Source: Roseovarius sp. Pro17 (GTDB lineage Bacteria; Pseudomonadota; Alphaproteobacteria; Rhodobacterales; Rhodobacteraceae). Taken from it: a DNA stretch of 64,000 bases. The DNA lies in the NCBI RefSeq assembly GCF_035599575.1, contig NZ_CP141179.1, positions 2,294,001 through 2,358,000 of the forward strand, in the 5' to 3' direction. A program made the translations under genes and the position numbers. This document shows, in pieces, positions 1-8,871 of the stretch (positions within the stretch are counted from its first letter, which is position 1; every line of letters begins with the position of its first letter). Below the pieces are notes generated by a model. That model was not told the DNA's origin, did not search any database, and saw nothing but the letters and a program-made list of their open reading frames with translations.

Positions 1-1
1 C

Positions 2-1324
2 CCTGAGGGCCGCGTGCGCGCGCTGAACGCGCTTAGCCGCTTTGCGCTATTGGCCAACGCGATGGAGACCGGGCCGCTGACCTGCGTCGCCACTGCAGCC
101 GTGCGCGACGCCGACGATGGTGTAGAATTCCACCGCGAGGTCGAAGAGAAGACCGGGCTAAAACTGTGGATCATTGACGGGCGCGAAGAGGCGCGGCTGT
201 CGGCGCAAGGCGTGCTACTGGGCTGGCCCGGCGCTTACGGCCTTGTTTGCGACATCGGTGGCTCGTCCATGGAGTTGGCCGAGATCAAGGGCGGCACCGT
301 GGGGCGTTGCGTCTCGTCACAGCTGGGTCCGCTGAAATTGCGCGACATGAAGGGGGGGCGCAAGGCGCGCCGCGCCTACATCACCGAAACGCTTAACGCC
401 ATGACCGGTGAGCTGGGCGAGCAGGAGGATCGCCTGTTCCTTGTCGGCGGTTCGTGGCGCGCGATTGCGCGGATCGATATGGAGCGGCGCGGATATCCCC
501 TGCATGTGCTGCACGAATACCGGATGCGCGCCAATTCCGTGCGCGACACTCTGTCCTATATCCATAATTGCGAAGATCTGGATTCGCTGCGCCAGCGCGC
601 GGGCGTCTCATCCGCGCGCATGGCGCTGGTACCGCAGGCCGCCGAGGTGCTGCGCGAGGTCGTGCGCTTTTTCAAGCCGCACGATATCGCCATTTCCAGC
701 TACGGCATCCGCGAGGGGATGCTGTACGAACAAATGCCCCAACAACTGCGCGACCGCGATCCGTTGATCGAGGCCTGTCGCTTTACCGAGGCCAAGGATG
801 CCCGCGTACCGGGCTTTGGCAAAGTGCTCTACCACTTTATCATGCCGCTGTTCAAAAACGCCAAGCCCGAACGGGTGCGCCTGATCAAGGCCGCGTGCCT
901 ATTGCATGACGTGAACTGGCGCGCGCATCCCGAATACCGCGCCGACATTTGTTTTGACACCGCGACACGCGCCAATCTAGGTGGTCTGAAACATGCCGAG
1001 CGGGTATTTCTGGGTCTTGCATTGCTGCACCGCTATTCGAATTCATCAGGACATACGCGCTTTGATCAGGTCAGCCAACTGATAGACGGCCCCCTACGCC
1101 GCGATGCCGAGATTCTCGGCAAGGCGATGCGCTTTGGCGCTATGCTATGGCTACAGCGCGACGCAAATCCGGGCGCATTGCATCACTATCCCAAAAAGAA
1201 GATCCTCGAATTGGCCTTGGCGCCCGAAGCTACACCCCTCTTTGGCGAGGTTGCGCAGGCGCGCTTCTCTTCGCTCGCCTCATCGCTGGGCGCCGAGCCA
1301 GTGGTTAAAAGCGCTGCGCGCTAA
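2..1324 (+). CDS. ppx: Ppx/GppA exopolyphosphatase family protein (5' truncated by window edge)
   Basis: The protein hydrolyses polyphosphate or guanosine pentaphosphate and belongs to the ASKHA fold family. The frame is open to the window edge, and the N-terminal phosphate loop (usually DIGSNS) is missing, so the real start lies upstream; a GTG at 14 is only an internal candidate. Visible family landmarks are ATAAVR, the second nucleotide loop CDIGGSSMEL, and a C-terminal HD-like part with LLHDVNWRAHPEY. The stop codon overlaps the convergent small secreted-protein gene by 4 bp. Family assignment is firm. Whether it acts on polyphosphate or pppGpp cannot be read from sequence. Confidence 0.9.
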   Translation, partial: PEGRVRALNALSRFALLANAMETGPLTCVATAAVRDADDGVEFHREVEEKTGLKLWIIDGREEARLSAQGVLLGWPGAYGLVCDIGGSSMELAEIKGGTVGRCVSSQLGPLKLRDMKGGRKARRAYITETLNAMTGELGEQEDRLFLVGGSWRAIARIDMERRGYPLHVLHEYRMRANSVRDTLSYIHNCEDLDSLRQRAGVSSARMALVPQAAEVLREVVRFFKPHDIAISSYGIREGMLYEQMPQQLRDRDPLIEACRFTEAKDARVPGFGKVLYHFIMPLFKNAKPERVRLIKAACLLHDVNWRAHPEYRADICFDTATRANLGGLKHAERVFLGLALLHRYSNSSGHTRFDQVSQLIDGPLRRDAEILGKAMRFGAMLWLQRDANPGALHHYPKKKILELALAPEATPLFGEVAQARFSSLASSLGAEPVVKSAAR

Positions 1325-1716
1325 ATCTCGATCTCGTCGCCTGTATCGGGGGCCAATAGATCGGGGCGCTCAGGCTGCGGCACCGGTTCCAGCGGCTCCT
1401 TGCGGCGGATGATGATATCGCCGTTGGGCAGTTTTTCGGGCGCAGCATAGACGCTCAGATCTTCGACATCCTTCAGAATATCGGCCAGAGCCGGGCCCAT
1501 TTCCTCGGCGAAACTTCGTAGTTGCGGACCCAGCCGATCGGCCAGTTCGCGCATGTCCCGCATGGCCGGGCGCGCCTCTTGCAGCAACCCCTCAAAGAAC
1601 ATGCGCGCGCCATCCTCTATCATTGAGGCCCCATCGGAGGGCGCCTCAAGGTCCTGAGCATGAACGGGCGCGGCAAGGCTGGCCGCAATGGCGATAGGAA
1701 TGAAAAACTGTCTCAT
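1321..1716 (-). CDS. Small secreted protein, conserved in Rhodobacteraceae, function unknown
   Basis: A 131-residue protein beginning MRQFFIPIAIAASLAAPVHA, a clear Sec signal peptide with likely cleavage after AHA. The mature part is acidic and helical (repeated LADRLGPQLRSFAEEMGPAL-like segments), then has a strand-rich motif LPNGDIIIRRKEPLEP and a Pro/Asp-rich tail. I chose this start rather than the in-frame Met 14 codons upstream because it places the signal peptide at the N-terminus. Proteins of this pattern in roseobacters are sometimes labelled 'AAA+ family ATPase' in databases, but no Walker motif is present and that label should not be believed. It is convergent with ppx. Role unknown; periplasmic location is inferred. 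Confidence 0.75.
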   Translation of the reverse strand: MRQFFIPIAIAASLAAPVHAQDLEAPSDGASMIEDGARMFFEGLLQEARPAMRDMRELADRLGPQLRSFAEEMGPALADILKDVEDLSVYAAPEKLPNGDIIIRRKEPLEPVPQPERPDLLAPDTGDEIEI

Positions 1717-1747
1717 ACCAGACAATATAGCACAGCGCGCCCGCCTT

Positions 1748-2779
1748 TTAAGACCCAAGATCCATATCCAGCGTCACCGGAAAGTGATCCGAAGCCATCA
1801 GCAACGCATCCCGTAGCGCCGCATCGCCGTAGCATGCAGGGTCGTCAAACGGATGCCAAATGCGCCACGACGGCCCCATTGCCAGCAAATCCGGCGACAC
1901 CATGATGTAGTCCAAGAGCGCCTGCATATATCGCCCCTCATGGTTCATATAGAACCGCGAGGTGCTGTGGAGCGCTCCGATCTTTTGCCCCAGAGCGCTG
2001 CGCGCGTGCGGATCGTATAGCTGCGCCTCCTGACCCTCACCCAGTACCACCTCCACCGACGAGCGCCCAAAAAGCCCTTCGTATTCGTCAAGGCCGGGGC
2101 CATCATTCAGATCACCCATCACGATCAGCGCCTCCTTTGCGGCAAGATGCCCCACGATTCGTGCGCGCAGCCAGACGGCCTGCGCCAATTGCTTGCGCCG
2201 GTTGGCGATGGCCATGCGCATGACATCGGCGGGCGTGGAGGCGCCGTAGGGCGCCTTGGATTTCAGATGCACGCCTATCAGGCGCAGTGTTTGGCCCAAC
2301 CGCGTGGTCAGCAGCACCTCAAGCGGTGGCTTGGAAAAGCGCACCAGATCCTCAGCCGCGTCGATATCCAGATCAATGCGGAACACGCCGTCGAATCGTG
2401 GCGCGCCCGTGGACCCTTTCTTGCCAGTTTCCTCACCAATGGGATCATGCGAGGCCGTCAGCACGTCAGGGTCGTAGAGCAGCGCGATCTCTTGCTGCGT
2501 GTCGTTGGCAAAGCCCAGCAGAGCGCGGCGCGTGCGCAATCCCTTGGCCCGTGCGAATCCTTCAAGCGCCCTCACCGTACTGCGCCGCCCGTTATGGTCA
2601 GGCGCCTCGATAATCATGATCGCGTCGGCGTCGAGCGCGCGCATCACCGCTGTAATCGCCGCAGTTTGATCCTGCCGCGTGACGTCATGGCGCGACGACC
2701 ATTCACCATCCTCAAACAGCCGCCCGGCGTCGTCAAAGAGGCTGTTGAACCACTCAATATTCCATGTCGCCAGCCTCAT
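1748..2779 (-). CDS. Endonuclease/exonuclease/phosphatase (EEP) family protein
   Basis: A 343-residue Mg-dependent phosphoesterase-fold protein. Motifs run in family order: TWNIEWF at residues 5-11 (metal-binding Asn), IIEAPD near residue 70, IGVHLKSK, VMGDLNDGPG (catalytic Asp/Asn pair) and the C-terminal SDHFPVTLD with the catalytic Asp-His. There is no signal peptide, so it is probably cytoplasmic. The start at MRLATWN overlaps the stop of the TerB-DnaJ gene in an ATGA arrangement, which supports both the start choice and co-translation. Substrate (DNA, sphingomyelin-like lipid or inositol phosphate) cannot be deduced. Confidence 0.85.
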   Translation of the reverse strand: MRLATWNIEWFNSLFDDAGRLFEDGEWSSRHDVTRQDQTAAITAVMRALDADAIMIIEAPDHNGRRSTVRALEGFARAKGLRTRRALLGFANDTQQEIALLYDPDVLTASHDPIGEETGKKGSTGAPRFDGVFRIDLDIDAAEDLVRFSKPPLEVLLTTRLGQTLRLIGVHLKSKAPYGASTPADVMRMAIANRRKQLAQAVWLRARIVGHLAAKEALIVMGDLNDGPGLDEYEGLFGRSSVEVVLGEGQEAQLYDPHARSALGQKIGALHSTSRFYMNHEGRYMQALLDYIMVSPDLLAMGPSWRIWHPFDDPACYGDAALRDALLMASDHFPVTLDMDLGS

Positions 2780-3459
2780 GCGCCGCGCGCAGCCTGAATT
2801 TCGTCCCAAGCGCGGTTGATATCGACCATCCTCTTTTCGGCAAGGCGCGTCGCCTCGGCGGGAACCCCGCGCGCCATCATACGGTCGGGATGCGTCTCGC
2901 GCACCATGGCGCGATACCGCTTGCGCAGCGCCGCCAGACTATCATCCGGCGACGCGCCCAGCACGAGATAGGGATCGGGCGCGACGTCGGGCACAAAGCG
3001 GCAGCGCATCCGCTGAAACTCGCGCTCAGGTAGCTCGAAAATCTCGGCCACACGCTCCAGAAACAGGTCCTCATCCGGGTGATAGTGACCGTCGGCCATG
3101 GCGATATGAAAGAGCCCCTCCATCAGATCGCTCAGCGCGCCGGTTTTTCTGCCGAACATCGTTTTTATGCGGGCCGCGTATTCCTCGAAGCCCGCCACAT
3201 CCTGCCGCGCCAGATTGAAAACCCGCGCCGCGCCTGCCTCGTCCTCCGGCGCAATCTGGAACACCTCGCGAAAGGCCGACACCTCATTTCGGGTCACCTG
3301 CCCGTCCGCCTTGGCCATCTTTGCGCCCAGCGCGATGATTGCAATTGCAAAGGCCACGCGCCGTTCGGGCGGGGTGCGCAAATGCTCAAACACCCGGCTC
3401 AGACCCTCGCCTTTGGCAAGGGCCGACACGGCCTCGGTTATGCGGGTCCAGAGCGACAT
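2776..3459 (-). CDS. DjlA-like TerB/J-domain co-chaperone
   Basis: A 227-residue protein with an N-terminal TerB-type helical domain (about residues 35-145, with acidic loops AKADGQVTRNE and MADGHYHPDE typical of TerB metal sites). A C-terminal J domain (about 160-227) carries HPD at residues 190-192, the motif that stimulates DnaK ATPase. Domain order matches DjlA, but the N-terminal membrane anchor of enterobacterial DjlA is absent, so this form is probably soluble. It is translationally coupled to the downstream EEP gene by a 4-bp overlap. The client or pathway is unknown. Confidence 0.85.
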   Translation of the reverse strand: MSLWTRITEAVSALAKGEGLSRVFEHLRTPPERRVAFAIAIIALGAKMAKADGQVTRNEVSAFREVFQIAPEDEAGAARVFNLARQDVAGFEEYAARIKTMFGRKTGALSDLMEGLFHIAMADGHYHPDEDLFLERVAEIFELPEREFQRMRCRFVPDVAPDPYLVLGASPDDSLAALRKRYRAMVRETHPDRMMARGVPAEATRLAEKRMVDINRAWDEIQAARGA

Positions 3460-3498
3460 GGCGCGATCCTAGAGCGTTTGGTATGCGGTGTCAGCGCG

Positions 3499-3990
3499 TT
3501 ACCGCAGTTGTTTCTGCAAAAGAACCAGATCCATCCACCGCCCGAATTTTCGACCCACTTGCGGCATATAGCCAACCTCGCAATACCCCAGCGCCAAATG
3601 AAACGCCCGTCCCGCCGCATTCTCGCCTGTCACGGCGGCGACCAACACCTGAATGCCCGCCTGCCGCGCATGATCCTCGAGCGCGCCCATCAGCGCCCGC
3701 CCCGTGCCATGCCGTTGCGCAGAGGGCGCCAGAACGACGGTGTGCTCCGCCGTGTGGGCGTAGCCGGGCCCCTTACGAAAGGCGAACCAAGTGGCGAGGC
3801 CGATTGCCACACCGCCCTCTTCGACCACCAGAAACGCTCGCCCCTCGCGCGCGCAGGCCGCAATCTCGGCTGTCAGTCCCTCTTCGGTCTTTTCCTCGGT
3901 GGTAAAGGTGATGGCTGTTTCGCGAATTTGCTGATTCCACAGCGTCATCAGCGCCGGGACGTCGCCGGGCACTGCGTCGCGCAGGATCAT
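3499..3990 (-). CDS. GNAT family N-acetyltransferase (phosphinothricin-acetyltransferase-like)
   Basis: 163 residues covering one complete GNAT domain. It starts MILRDAVPGDVPAL, has the central strand-loop VLAPSAQRHGTGRALM that binds the acetyl-CoA pyrophosphate (R/Q-x-x-G-x-G/A pattern), and ends with the AAVTGENAAGRAFHLALGY segment characteristic of the Pat/Bar and methionine-sulfoximine acetyltransferase subgroup. It overlaps the upstream glyoxalase-fold gene by 4 bp (ATGA), so the two are probably co-translated. The acceptor is likely an amino-acid analogue or a small amine; resistance to a toxic amino acid is a family-based guess. Confidence 0.85.
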   Translation of the reverse strand: MILRDAVPGDVPALMTLWNQQIRETAITFTTEEKTEEGLTAEIAACAREGRAFLVVEEGGVAIGLATWFAFRKGPGYAHTAEHTVVLAPSAQRHGTGRALMGALEDHARQAGIQVLVAAVTGENAAGRAFHLALGYCEVGYMPQVGRKFGRWMDLVLLQKQLR

Positions 3991-4598
3991 CCCAAGAAAC
4001 GCGTCCCGCCGGGCGTATCGAACTCCGCCCTCAGCGCAACGCTTCCGGTCTCGAACACAACGCGCCGATCCGCCAGCCGCGTGCTCAGCCGCGCCTCCAG
4101 TTCCTGCGCTTCTGGATGCGTGACAATCAACCGCCGCAGCGCGATGCCACTATCGGGTAGCGAGGCCGCCGGATGCGCCGCGCAATCCCACTGGATCACC
4201 GCCGGGTGGCAATTATCGAATGGCAACTGGCCATTTTGCGGCACCGCCATGCGCCAGCGCAGATCACTGCGTGACAGTGCAACCTGAGGGCCAATACCTG
4301 GCAGTGCAGCCTGCGTTGCCTCCAGATCACTCGTTCGGCATATCCAGTTCCCGATGCGCGGTGGGCCTTCGAACCGGTCCAGATCAAACCAACGCGCATG
4401 GGGCAGCGGCGGCGCTTCGGGATCTATCGCGATGACTTCCAGATATAGACCATCCGCCAGACCCAGCAGGCAATTATGCGTGCCGAAATGAGCGTGCCGC
4501 CCCCCCGGCGCTGGCACCGCGCCCATGCTTGCACGGACCCAATCACACCCGTCCTCCAACGATCTGGCGGCGATGGCGAGATGATCAAGTTCCAGCAT
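3987..4598 (-). CDS. VOC-superfamily (glyoxalase-like domain) protein
   Basis: A 203-residue protein starting MLELDHLAIAARSLEDG. The LDHLAIAA strand plus a downstream FGTHNCLLGL(A)DGLYLEV segment is the hallmark of the Glyoxalase_3-type vicinal-oxygen-chelate fold. I preferred this start over the ATG 16 codons upstream because it places the conserved first strand at the N-terminus. The following GNAT gene overlaps by 4 bp. Members of this family are mostly uncharacterised, and no substrate can be assigned. Confidence 0.75.
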   Translation of the reverse strand: MLELDHLAIAARSLEDGCDWVRASMGAVPAPGGRHAHFGTHNCLLGLADGLYLEVIAIDPEAPPLPHARWFDLDRFEGPPRIGNWICRTSDLEATQAALPGIGPQVALSRSDLRWRMAVPQNGQLPFDNCHPAVIQWDCAAHPAASLPDSGIALRRLIVTHPEAQELEARLSTRLADRRVVFETGSVALRAEFDTPGGTRFLG

Positions 4599-4762
4599 AT
4601 TTGCGACCTTTTCCAGTGGCGTCTGACCGCTGCAAACCATAGACACGATCGCCGGCCAAGTTCAATCCCGCCCCGGCAATGTCCCGCTTGGCGCATTTGG
4701 GCATATCAAGGTCAGATTTCCGCCTTGACGGGCGCGCGCCGCTGCCTTAGCCACGCGCCCAA

Positions 4763-4838
4763 GGCGTGGTAGCTCAGGGGTTAGAGCAAACGACTCATAA
4801 TCGTTAGGTCGGTGGTTCAAATCCACCTCACGCCACCA
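4763..4838 (+). tRNA. tRNA with CAT anticodon (tRNA-Ile2 or elongator tRNA-Met)
   Basis: A 76-nt cloverleaf with genomic CCA. The acceptor stem is GGCGTGG with a terminal G-T wobble, the D arm is AGCTCAGGGGTTAGAGC, the anticodon stem AACGA/TCGTT encloses loop CTCATAA, and the T arm is GGTGG-TTCAAAT-CCACC. The short D loop and the anticodon arm resemble E. coli tRNA-Ile2, whose C34 is changed to lysidine, more than elongator Met. I therefore lean to Ile2 but cannot exclude Met. The tRNA call itself is secure; the amino-acid identity is not. Confidence 0.95.
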
Positions 4839-4840
4839 AA

Positions 4841-4930
4841 GTCACTTTGCAAAGCAAAGTGACTCCGCACTCTCTCCAAACGCGCACGTCATCCACTTTG
4901 CAACGCAAAGTGCCTCCCCACTCTCACCAA
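4841..4930. repeat. Tandem pair of related hairpin-forming repeats downstream of the tRNA
   Basis: Two imperfect direct copies of about 39 bp (4842-4880 and 4892-4930). Each begins with the inverted repeat CACTTTGC-AAN-GCAAAGTG and continues CTCC.CACTCTC.CCAA. The first copy forms a perfect 10-bp stem with a 3-nt loop (4841-4863). There is no T-run after either stem, so a simple rho-independent terminator is not indicated, although the first could shape the tRNA 3' end. The copies share substitutions outside the stem, which argues for duplication. Confidence 0.7.
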
Positions 4931-5174
4931 TCATGCTCATAGCGGCAGGCGTTTCGCAGAAATGCCGAGAGCGGGCGGCAACAGCCATTTTGCGTCACAA
5001 AATGACGTCACCCAATTCGCCCCAAATACTTGCGGTTCCAGACGTCTTATAAGAATGCGGAAAACGATCCTAAAATCCACTGCAGCCAAAATGAGAAGCG
5101 CGGCGAACTTCCGTCCGCCGCGCGTCGAAATCACGAAAACCAATGGCGCGTGCGCCAATCCCGCGCCTAGCGGA
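4931..5174. other. Non-coding gap between hairpin repeats and methylmalonyl-CoA mutase, with a further hairpin
   Basis: No convincing gene is present. A third hairpin, CATTTTG-CGTCA-CAAAATG at 4986-5004, follows the repeat pair, and a TGACGTCA palindrome adjoins it at 5003-5010. The segment lies beyond the stop codon of the minus-strand mutase gene, so these hairpins could stabilise or end that transcript, but no U-tract of useful length follows on either strand. Confidence 0.4.
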
Positions 5175-7310
5175 TCATGCGTCTCGTGCCTCGCGGATCA
5201 TGCGCAGGATATCCTGCGCCGCATCGGGTATATTCGTGCCCGGGCCAAATATCGCCTTCACCCCGGCCTTCTTGAGAAAATCATAATCTCCCTGCGGTAT
5301 CACGCCACCACAGATGACCAGGATATCGCCCGCCCCCTGTGCGCGCAGCGCTTCGACCAGCTTGGGCGCTAGTGTCTTGTGCCCCGCCGCCTGACTGCTG
5401 ATGCCTACGACGTGCACGTCGTTGTCGATCGCATCCTGCGCCGCCTCTTCGGGTGTCTGGAACAGCGGGCCGACATCAACGTCGAACCCGATATCGGCGA
5501 ACGCTGTCGCGATCACCTTGGCGCCGCGATCATGACCGTCCTGTCCCATCTTGACCACCAGCATCCGGGGACGGCGTCCCTCTTCCTCGGCGAAATCCTC
5601 AACCGATTTCTGGATCGCGGCAAAGCCTTCGTCGCCCTCATAGGCGGCGCCATAAACACCGGCCAAAGTCTTTACCTCGGCGCGGTGGCGGCCGAACACC
5701 TTTTCCATGCTCATTGATATCTCTCCTACAGTGGCGCGTGCGCGCGCCGCCTCAACGGCTGCTTCGAGCAGGTTGCCGCCCTCGCCTGCGCGGCGTTCCA
5801 GTTCGGCCAGCGTTGCGGTGCAAGCGTCCTCGTCGCGGCTGGCACGGATACGCTCCAGTCGGGCCACCTGGCTGTCGCGCACGGCAGAATTGTCGATGTC
5901 CAGCAGGTCGATGGGATCTTCCTTGTCGCGACGATACTTGTTCACGCCCACGATCACTTCGGTGCCGCGGTCGATCATCGCCTGCCGGGTGGCTGCCGAT
6001 TCCTCAATCCTCAGCTTGGGCATGCCGCTGGCAACAGCCTTGGTCATACCGCCCATTTCCTCGACTTCCTCAATCAGCTCCCAGGCCTTTTCGGCCAGCT
6101 CGGCGGTCAGGCTTTCGACGTAGTAGCTGCCTGCCAGCGGGTCGACGACGGCGGTCACGCCCGTTTCCTCTTGCAGGATCAGTTGGGTATTTCGCGCGAT
6201 GCGCGCGCTGAATTCGGTCGGCAGCGCCATCGCCTCGTCCAGCGCGTTGGTGTGCAGCGACTGCGTGCCACCCAGAACCGCGCTCATCGCCTCATAGGCA
6301 GTGCGCACAACGTTGTTGTAAGGGTCTTGCTCCTGCAAACTGACGCCCGATGTCTGGCAATGGGTGCGCAGCATTTTCGAGCGCTCGTTCTTGGCTCCGA
6401 ACTCGGTCATGATGCGGTGCCACAGCAGGCGCGCGGCGCGCAGTTTGGCCGCCTCCATAAAGAAATTCATGCCGATGGCGAAGAAAAAACTAAGCCGCCC
6501 AGCGAACTTGTCGACATCCATTCCCGCTTCGATCGCCGCGCGGACATATTCGCGCCCGTCGGCCAAGGTATAGGCCAGTTCCTGCACGAGGTTCGCGCCA
6601 GCCTCCTGCATGTGGTAGCCCGAGATCGAGATCGAGTTGAATTTCGGCATCCCTTCGGAGGTGTATTCGATGATGTCCGAAATGATCTTCATGCTCGGCT
6701 GGGGCGGATAGACGTAAGTATTCCGCACCATAAATTCCTTGAGGATATCGTTCTGTATGGTGCCTGAAAGAAGCGATTTGTCGTGCCCCTGCTCCTCCCC
6801 TGCGACAATGAAACTGGCCAGAATTGGAATCACGGCGCCATTCATCGTCATGCTGACGCTGACCTGGTCCAACGGAATCTGGTCAAACAGGATCTTCATA
6901 TCCTCGACCGAATCGATGGCAACGCCCGCCTTGCCAACATCGCCCTCAACCCGGGGATGGTCGCTGTCATAGCCCCGGTGGGTCGCCAGATCAAAGGCCA
7001 CCGAAACGCCTTGCTGTCCCGCCGCCAGATTGCGGCGATAAAAGGCGTTCGATTCCTCGGCAGTGGAAAATCCTGCATATTGCCGGATCGTCCAGGGCCG
7101 TCCGGCATACATCGTCGCCTTGACACCGCGGGTAAAGGGGCCGGCACCGGGGATGCCGCCCAGATGATCGAGCCCCTCAGTATCTTCGGCGGTATAAAGC
7201 GGCTTTACGTCGATGCCCTCAATCGTGTGCCACGTGAGATCGTCCAGCGGGCGGCCCTTCAGTTCAGCCTCCGCCAGTTTGCGCCAATCGTCTCGTACCT
7301 TGTCGGTCAT
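5175..7310 (-). CDS. scpA: Methylmalonyl-CoA mutase (single-chain, AdoCbl-dependent)
   Basis: 711 residues; interconverts (R)-methylmalonyl-CoA and succinyl-CoA, the last step of propionyl-CoA assimilation. The N-terminal TIM barrel (about 1-560) contains the substrate-binding stretch [18 protein letters not shown] and [20 protein letters not shown]. The C-terminal cobalamin-binding domain holds DGHDRG, with the axial His at residue 593. The length matches single-subunit bacterial mutases. An AGGAGAG ribosome site lies inside the 3' end of the upstream sulfotransferase-like gene, and the two coding regions overlap by 47 bp. Cobamide synthesis genes cobT and cobS occur 38 kb away. Epimerase and the MeaB chaperone are not in the window. 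Confidence 0.97.
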   Translation of the reverse strand: MTDKVRDDWRKLAEAELKGRPLDDLTWHTIEGIDVKPLYTAEDTEGLDHLGGIPGAGPFTRGVKATMYAGRPWTIRQYAGFSTAEESNAFYRRNLAAGQQGVSVAFDLATHRGYDSDHPRVEGDVGKAGVAIDSVEDMKILFDQIPLDQVSVSMTMNGAVIPILASFIVAGEEQGHDKSLLSGTIQNDILKEFMVRNTYVYPPQPSMKIISDIIEYTSEGMPKFNSISISGYHMQEAGANLVQELAYTLADGREYVRAAIEAGMDVDKFAGRLSFFFAIGMNFFMEAAKLRAARLLWHRIMTEFGAKNERSKMLRTHCQTSGVSLQEQDPYNNVVRTAYEAMSAVLGGTQSLHTNALDEAMALPTEFSARIARNTQLILQEETGVTAVVDPLAGSYYVESLTAELAEKAWELIEEVEEMGGMTKAVASGMPKLRIEESAATRQAMIDRGTEVIVGVNKYRRDKEDPIDLLDIDNSAVRDSQVARLERIRASRDEDACTATLAELERRAGEGGNLLEAAVEAARARATVGEISMSMEKVFGRHRAEVKTLAGVYGAAYEGDEGFAAIQKSVEDFAEEEGRRPRMLVVKMGQDGHDRGAKVIATAFADIGFDVDVGPLFQTPEEAAQDAIDNDVHVVGISSQAAGHKTLAPKLVEALRAQGAGDILVICGGVIPQGDYDFLKKAGVKAIFGPGTNIPDAAQDILRMIREARDA

Positions 7311-8217
7311 GTCCTTGCTCTCCTGTCTGGGACAGAATCGGCGGCGTTTGCCCCACCTGATCCGGCCCCGGTTTTTCCGTCAATGTCGCCAGTCCGTCCG
7401 CACCTGCGCGCAGCCAGAACAGATCGTCCAAGTAGACTTCGCGCATTGCCGCGCATTCCTCGCGGCCAAAGGGCTGCCATGCCCCCACGCCCAGCGGCAG
7501 CAGCGCCGGATCGCTGCCGCGTTCGCTGAGTGCCTGACGCAGGGCCGATAGATCGGGCGCGCGGTTCAGCCACTCGCGCGCATGAGCGCGTGGCACCTCG
7601 GTGCAGCCCAGCATTGCCGACAGCCGCTGCTCGGGAACCGACGCGAAGGCCTCGTGTGGCATCACCAGTATCTCGGCCTGCGGCAGCGCGCAGGCCAGAT
7701 CTGTGACGACGTCGCGCCAACCGCGCGGACTGGACGCAATATGCGCCAGTTCTGTCCCTGTCGGCACCTGAGCGCCCCGTGCCACCGCAAAGGCGATGGA
7801 CGAGGCCCACCAAGCATCCTGCGCGCGTATTGACAGCGCGACGCGCGTGACCTGACCGCCCAGCGCATTGCCATAACGCGCCATCCGCTCGCCGATACCG
7901 TGATACAGACGCATATCGCGCAGGTTGCGGCGCGGCGTACCAATCATGTTCTCGTCCGAGATAATCAGCCGTTTGATACCGGCCTCCTCGGCCTTGGCAA
8001 TGGCCAGCGCGATCCGCCCGCGTGCACGCGCCGCCTGATCGGCGGCAGGCATTGGGCCGGGACGCGGGAACACACCCTCCAGCAGGCCCTTGCGCATTTG
8101 CTGCGGCCCCCAGAAGCCGATACCAGTTGCCAAGAGGCGCACACTGTTTTTGCGCATGTAGTGTTGGAAACTGGTCGAAGCGCTGCGATGCGCCCCCAGA
8201 TGCAGGGTAATTTCCAT
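7264..8217 (-). CDS. Sulfotransferase-like P-loop protein, function unknown
   Basis: A 317-residue protein starting [18 protein letters not shown], which resembles the 5'-phosphosulfate-binding loop of PAPS-dependent sulfotransferases (H/K-x-GSTS-like with following helix). Other parts, such as [12 protein letters not shown] and [17 protein letters not shown], also suit that fold. The C-terminal 16 codons run past the mutase start and form a low-complexity Gln/Gly-rich tail, so the stop may have been pushed into mutase by drift. Being directly upstream of the mutase and overlapping it, this gene is probably in the same transcript. A role in propionate metabolism is not evident. Confidence 0.65.
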   Translation of the reverse strand: MEITLHLGAHRSASTSFQHYMRKNSVRLLATGIGFWGPQQMRKGLLEGVFPRPGPMPAADQAARARGRIALAIAKAEEAGIKRLIISDENMIGTPRRNLRDMRLYHGIGERMARYGNALGGQVTRVALSIRAQDAWWASSIAFAVARGAQVPTGTELAHIASSPRGWRDVVTDLACALPQAEILVMPHEAFASVPEQRLSAMLGCTEVPRAHAREWLNRAPDLSALRQALSERGSDPALLPLGVGAWQPFGREECAAMREVYLDDLFWLRAGADGLATLTEKPGPDQVGQTPPILSQTGEQGHDRQGTRRLAQTGGG

Positions 8218-8393
8218 TCGTCGGCCCGCCTTTCGCTACAGCGCCGCACAGTGTTAGGCGGCGTCCGGATACGTCGACTTTGGTAGAGTTCAAATCTGAC
8301 AATGCCCTTAACGGCAACTTTTGCGGGTCGCGGATCACTTTCCGCATCGCAATCGGCGCCACCTCGCTTATATCATACCATATAGGAGCGCCG

Positions 8394-8855
8394 ATGAAAC
8401 CGTTACTGACCCTTGTTTTCGCTAGCCTTTTGGCCTTTCCGCTCACCGCACAAGAAGCGCCTTCCGCCCCGGCGGAACCCGCTCTGGACAGCATCATAAT
8501 TGATGGGACAGACGTCGATTTAAAACAATTCCTATGGAAAAACAGGCCCATCGTCGTCTTTGCCGACAGCCCGAACGATCCTCGGTTTGTCCGCCAGATG
8601 GAGCTTTTGACGTCCCGCCTCGATGATCTGGCCGAGCGCGACGTCGTGATTCTGACCGATACCGATCCTGACAAGCGCAGCCCACTGCGTGAGCGGCTGC
8701 ATCCGCGTGGCTTCATGCTGGTGCTGATCGTCAAGGACGGCACTATATACCTGCGCAAGCCGCTGCCGTACGACGTGCGCGAGATCAGCCGCACCATCGA
8801 CAAGCTGCCCATGCGCCAAGACGAGGTCCGTGAGAGGCGGGCAGACGGCATCTGA
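8394..8855 (+). CDS. Secreted DUF4174 domain protein
   Basis: 153 residues. MKPLLTLVFASLLAFPLTA is a Sec signal peptide. The mature part has the thioredoxin-fold-like pattern IVVFADSPNDPRFVRQMELL, then DVVILTDTDP and GFMLVLIVKDGTIYLRKPLPYDVREISRTIDKLPMRQDE, matching the DUF4174 family, peroxiredoxin-like but without a CxxC. I chose this start because of GGAGCGCCG before the ATG and the signal peptide; the longer upstream frame is not credible. It is divergent from the sulfotransferase-like gene and convergent with the lipoprotein gene. Periplasmic location is inferred; function unknown. Confidence 0.8.
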   Translation: MKPLLTLVFASLLAFPLTAQEAPSAPAEPALDSIIIDGTDVDLKQFLWKNRPIVVFADSPNDPRFVRQMELLTSRLDDLAERDVVILTDTDPDKRSPLRERLHPRGFMLVLIVKDGTIYLRKPLPYDVREISRTIDKLPMRQDEVRERRADGI

Positions 8856-8871
8856 GACAGGGCGCCAGGCA

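Noticed and set aside
1321..1716. Annotation of the small secreted protein as an AAA+ ATPase
   Set aside because: There is no Walker A or B motif, and the protein is too short and carries a signal peptide.
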